A DNA stretch of 14,994 nt from Dehalococcoidia bacterium (GTDB taxonomy: Bacteria > Chloroflexota > Dehalococcoidia > UBA3495): NCBI GenBank assembly GCA_002730485.1, contig PCAH01000070.1, positions 1 to 14,994 of the forward strand, read 5' to 3'. The position numbers were made by a program, and so were the translations under genes. The notes below the pieces were generated by a model. The model was given only the letters and a program-made list of their open reading frames with translations, searched no databases and was not told the origin of the DNA. Positions 12,503 to 14,994 of the stretch are shown piece after piece; the stretch's first letter is position 1; each line of letters opens with the position of its first letter.

Positions 12503-13198
12503 TCAGCGTTGGCTCAATTCTTTGGCTTGCTTCAGTACCTTTACTAGCGCATCCATGGTCAACACACCGGTGTTGGTGTTGCGGGGACTGGGGTGGTACG
12601 AAGCAATCATCATGGGCAGCTCTGGTCCGAACCGGTAGACCTCACCGTGCAGGAATTTGCCCCGTACTCTTTCCTGAGCCATGTCGCTCAGGGTTTGGAG
12701 GGCGGCCCGAAATGCGATGTGGCCCAGGGCCATGATCACCTTGAGGTTGGGCAGCATGCGGAGTTCCTGCACCAGGTAGGGCAGGCAGGTGCGCTGTTCT
12801 TCTGGTGTGGGTTTGTCGCCAGGGGGAACACAGCGTACGGCGGCTCCGATGTAGACACCGTTCAGTTCCAGGCCGTCCTCACGGTGCTCGGAGGTGGGTT
12901 GGTTGGCCAGCCCTGCCTCATGCATCGCGGCAGTCAAGAAGGTTGCTGAAGGGTCTCCGGTAAAGACCCTACCCGTCCTGTTGCCGCCGTGGGCAGCCGG
13001 GGCCAGGCCTAATAATGCCAGGGGAGCGTCCGGGTCTCCAAAGCTGGGTACCGGTTTGGCCCAGTAATCCCAGTCTTTGTACGACGCCCTTTTCTCCTTG
13101 CCGATCTTTTCCCGCCAACTCACCAATCGGGTGCACATCCGGCAGGCCACGATCTCGTCGGTGAGGGCTGACAACTGTTTTATATGACTTTCTGCCAC
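12503..13198 (-). CDS. Uracil-DNA glycosylase family 5 (UDGb-like), iron-sulfur type
   Basis: The protein has 231 residues from GTG (13196-13198), with GGAG about 7 bases upstream. The motif GLAPAAHGGNRTGRVFTGD (about 64-82) is characteristic of UDGb/family 5, and HPSPRNTNTG (202-211) is its second catalytic motif. Four cysteines (Cys19, Cys22, Cys123, Cys138) are placed as the 4Fe-4S ligands of the family 4/5 enzymes. The enzyme removes uracil and related deaminated bases from DNA to start base excision repair. The family is best known from thermophiles and actinobacteria and is common in Chloroflexota. It is the first gene of a two-gene minus-strand unit, and its start is 60 bases from the divergent DMT transporter. 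Confidence 0.94.
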   Translation of the reverse strand: MAESHIKQLSALTDEIVACRMCTRLVSWREKIGKEKRASYKDWDYWAKPVPSFGDPDAPLALLGLAPAAHGGNRTGRVFTGDPSATFLTAAMHEAGLANQPTSEHREDGLELNGVYIGAAVRCVPPGDKPTPEEQRTCLPYLVQELRMLPNLKVIMALGHIAFRAALQTLSDMAQERVRGKFLHGEVYRFGPELPMMIASYHPSPRNTNTGVLTMDALVKVLKQAKELSQR

Positions 13199-13245
13199 TG
13201 ATAACTCCGTGTTGTGTTTGTCACTAAGTACGGCTGGCCCGGTGC

Positions 13246-13251
13246 TATACT
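13246..13251 (+). promoter_or_regulatory. -10 box placed for a leaderless transcript of the DMT gene
   Basis: TATACT lies 7 bases before the ATG at 13259, so transcription would begin at or next to the start codon. There is no ribosome site before this ATG. A TTGTCA at 13218-13223 is 22 bases upstream, too far for a normal -35. Confidence 0.4.
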
Positions 13252-13258
13252 CCGGCCC

Positions 13259-14134
13259 ATGACAGCCGTATCCTTGGTACTCGTCCTACTTTCCGCCCTG
13301 GCTCACGCATCCTGGAACCTGATGCTGAAACGGGCCGGAGACCCTCAGATATTCGCCTGGTGGCTCTTGGTGGTCGCCAGTGTTCTGCTGGCACCGTTGG
13401 GAGCGGTGCTATTGTGGTTTAACTCTGTGGGATTTCCCGGGCTGTGGTTCGTATTAGCCACAATAGGTCTCCACGTATTCTATTTCAACCTGCTGGCCCG
13501 GGCCTACGCCCAGGGAGACCTTTCTCTGGTCTACCCAGTGGCCCGCGGTATGGGCCCCATGTTGGTTCCGATTCTCGCAGTGATCCTTCTGGACGAGATC
13601 GTCGAGCCCTTGGCCATCGGTGGCATCGCCGCCATCATCTGCGGGATATACACAATCTCATGGTGGGGCAATTTCCATCAAGTGCTAAGAAGCCCTCTGC
13701 TATTTCTCAGATCAGCCGGAATGCGTTACGCAGTCCTCACCGGTCTGACAATAGCCGTCTATTCGATCGTCGACAAAGAGGGAGTCAGCCATATCCAGCC
13801 GCTACTCTACATGTATTTTTTGAGTATCGGTACCGCCGTCATGTTGGCACCCTACATCCTGGCCAGCAAAGGTCTCGATGCCGTTAAATCGGAGTGGCGG
13901 GCCAATGCTCTGCCGATAACAGCGGCCGGACTGCTGACATTTGCCGCCTACGGGTTGGTGCTAACCGCATTCTCATTGTCGCGGGTGAGTTACGTGGCAC
14001 CAGCGCGGGAAGTAGGCATCGTGATCGGAGTGCTGATGGGCATCATCCTGCTAAAGGAACCGTTTGGCCGAGGGCGTTTGTTCGGGTCCACCTCGATTGT
14101 CATTGGTTTGGCCCTGATCGCCCTCTCGAAATAG
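13259..14134 (+). CDS. DMT/EamA-family transporter
   Basis: The protein has 291 residues from ATG 13259. A GTG at 13214 in the same frame would add MFVTKYGWPGAILRP, which looks like untranslated sequence. About ten hydrophobic segments fall in two EamA halves. The first has HASWNLMLKRAGDPQIFAWW, LLARAYAQGDLSLVYPVARG and ILLDEIVEPLAIGG. The second has AVYSIVDKEGV, VLTAFSLSRVSYVAPAREVG and ILLKEPFGRGRLFGS. The paired motifs (SLVYPVARG, SYVAPAREVG and the xLxEP/xLDE turns) are typical of drug/metabolite exporters. Such proteins export amino acids, nucleobases or other small metabolites. The substrate cannot be read from sequence. Confidence 0.9.
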   Translation: MTAVSLVLVLLSALAHASWNLMLKRAGDPQIFAWWLLVVASVLLAPLGAVLLWFNSVGFPGLWFVLATIGLHVFYFNLLARAYAQGDLSLVYPVARGMGPMLVPILAVILLDEIVEPLAIGGIAAIICGIYTISWWGNFHQVLRSPLLFLRSAGMRYAVLTGLTIAVYSIVDKEGVSHIQPLLYMYFLSIGTAVMLAPYILASKGLDAVKSEWRANALPITAAGLLTFAAYGLVLTAFSLSRVSYVAPAREVGIVIGVLMGIILLKEPFGRGRLFGSTSIVIGLALIALSK

Positions 14135-14178
14135 CTGGGATAGGCGGCAAATCAGGTCTGTCGCGGCCAGACATAATG

Positions 14179-14184
14179 TATAAT
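14179..14184 (+). promoter_or_regulatory. Consensus -10 box upstream of the M20 peptidase gene
   Basis: TATAAT follows AATG and lies 49 bases before ATG 14234. Only a poor -35 (CTGTCG, 15 bases away) is visible. The leader contains a 5-bp hairpin (CGCCT 14191-14195, AGGCG 14201-14205). Confidence 0.4.
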
Positions 14185-14233
14185 ACCGTCCGCCTAAATC
14201 AGGCGATGGAAATTAGTTCGATAGAGGGAATTG

Positions 14234-14994
14234 ATGATTAACCAGGAACGCTTGGTCAACGCATTCTGTGATCTCGTGAAGATTGATAGCCCGTCGGATG
14301 AAGAAGAGGACGTGGCCAGGCATCTGACCGACCGCCTGATCGGGCTAGGCTTCAGCGTTGCCAGAGATGCCCACGGAAACGTCATAGCGTCCGAGTACGG
14401 CGACAACCCACTGATGCTCTCCGCCCACATGGACACGGTTGATCCCGGCCGGAGCATCAAACCCCAGGTTGACGGCGACATCATCCGTTCCGATGGCTCA
14501 ACGATCCTTGGCGGCGATTGCAAAGCCGGAGTTGCCGCGATCTTTGAGGCGTTGGAGTCGGCTAAGGAAGACGGTACACCAAGGCGGCCCGTACAGGTGG
14601 TGCTGACCAGAGGTGAGGAGATTGGCCTGGTGGGCGCAGCCAACCTTGATTACTCCATGATCCACTGCAAAGAGGCGGTCGTCTTCGACGGTAACGGCCC
14701 GGTGAACACCATCACCGGAGCCAGCCCCACCTACATGAAGTTCGACGTTACGGTGACCGGCCGGGGCGCCCACGCGGGCGTGGAACCGGAGAAGGGTATC
14801 TCGGCCATCCGCATCGCCTCTGAGATCATCAATGACATGCCCAACGGTCGCCTGGACGAGGAATCGACATTCAACGTGGGCTTGATTACTGGTGGAACCG
14901 TCCGGAACGCAGTTCCGGTGGAGGTCACCTTTGGCGGTGAGTTCCGCAGCCGGAACACCGAGACGGTGGACCTGCTGGGCCTGCAAGTGAAAGA
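14234..14994 (+). CDS. M20-family zinc metallopeptidase, peptidase T-like (3' end outside window)
   Basis: The frame opens at ATG 14234, with GAGGGA just upstream, and runs off the right edge after 253 residues. Metal and catalytic residues follow the M20 order: SAHMDTV (His65, Asp67), GGDCKAG (bridging Asp95), TRGEEIGL (catalytic Glu128, metal Glu129) and VVFDG (Asp152). The dimerisation domain then begins near residue 165 with ITGASPTYMKFDVTVTG and GAHAGVEPEKG. The combination GDCKAG plus xFDG is that of peptidase T-like M20 aminotripeptidases (YqjE/PepT group), though related deacylases share it. Two Zn ions are expected. The final His ligand near the C-terminus is outside the window. Confidence 0.92.
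   Translation, partial: MINQERLVNAFCDLVKIDSPSDEEEDVARHLTDRLIGLGFSVARDAHGNVIASEYGDNPLMLSAHMDTVDPGRSIKPQVDGDIIRSDGSTILGGDCKAGVAAIFEALESAKEDGTPRRPVQVVLTRGEEIGLVGAANLDYSMIHCKEAVVFDGNGPVNTITGASPTYMKFDVTVTGRGAHAGVEPEKGISAIRIASEIINDMPNGRLDEESTFNVGLITGGTVRNAVPVEVTFGGEFRSRNTETVDLLGLQVK

Noticed and set aside
1..14994. CRISPR array, rRNA, integrase, transposase or complete insertion sequence
   Set aside because: No regularly spaced repeats, rRNA-like sequence, recombinase motifs or terminal inverted repeats with a transposase were found on either strand.

Overview
The window looks like a chromosomal segment of an uncultured Chloroflexota bacterium, possibly of the SAR202/Dehalococcoidia type. This is an inference. 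It rests on an auracyanin/azurin-like blue-copper lipoprotein, a mycothiol-isomerase/DinB-type enzyme, NIPSNAP- and VOC-type proteins, a family 5 uracil-DNA glycosylase and a moderately GC-rich, operon-poor layout. No 16S rRNA or other taxonomic marker is present.

Layout. 1-232 is the C-terminal end of a DedA-family membrane protein. 374-1339 is a PLP-dependent threonine/serine dehydratase-type enzyme. 1576-2217 is an unrecognised protein with a low-complexity linker. 2295-3308 (minus) is a HypE-like/AIR-synthase-family protein. 3678-4250 is a secreted cupredoxin lipoprotein with a recognisable promoter and an intrinsic terminator. 4536-4612 is tRNA-Glu(CTC) with an encoded CCA and its own terminator.

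4613-6815 is the unusual part. It is a 2.2-kb islet bounded by the intact tRNA-Glu and, at 6768-6815, by a decayed copy of that tRNA's 3' half. Inside are a perfect 9-bp inverted repeat around a candidate promoter, a zinc-ribbon/DUF4145 gene cut by a single in-frame TAA with 49 conserved-looking codons after it, a two-TM coiled-coil protein with four near-perfect heptads (resembling the membrane module of putative AbiC-type abortive infection proteins), a decayed minus-strand gene with an in-frame TAG, and another small TM/coiled-coil protein. It looks like a degrading accessory or defence-like islet. No integrase is visible.

6935-14994 returns to ordinary housekeeping and metabolic genes: a HAD phosphatase, a tandem NIPSNAP-like protein (minus), a SulP anion transporter with STAS domain, a mycothiol-dependent-isomerase-like enzyme followed by a frameshifted VOC/glyoxalase gene, a minus-strand pair (family 5 UDG then a DsbA/HCCA-isomerase-like protein with CPHS), a DMT/EamA transporter and the start of an M20 metallopeptidase. 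Several of these handle thiols or small electrophiles, but no single pathway links them. Two convergent gene pairs overlap by exactly four bases at their stop codons. The second of these overlaps appears only when the VOC frameshift is corrected.
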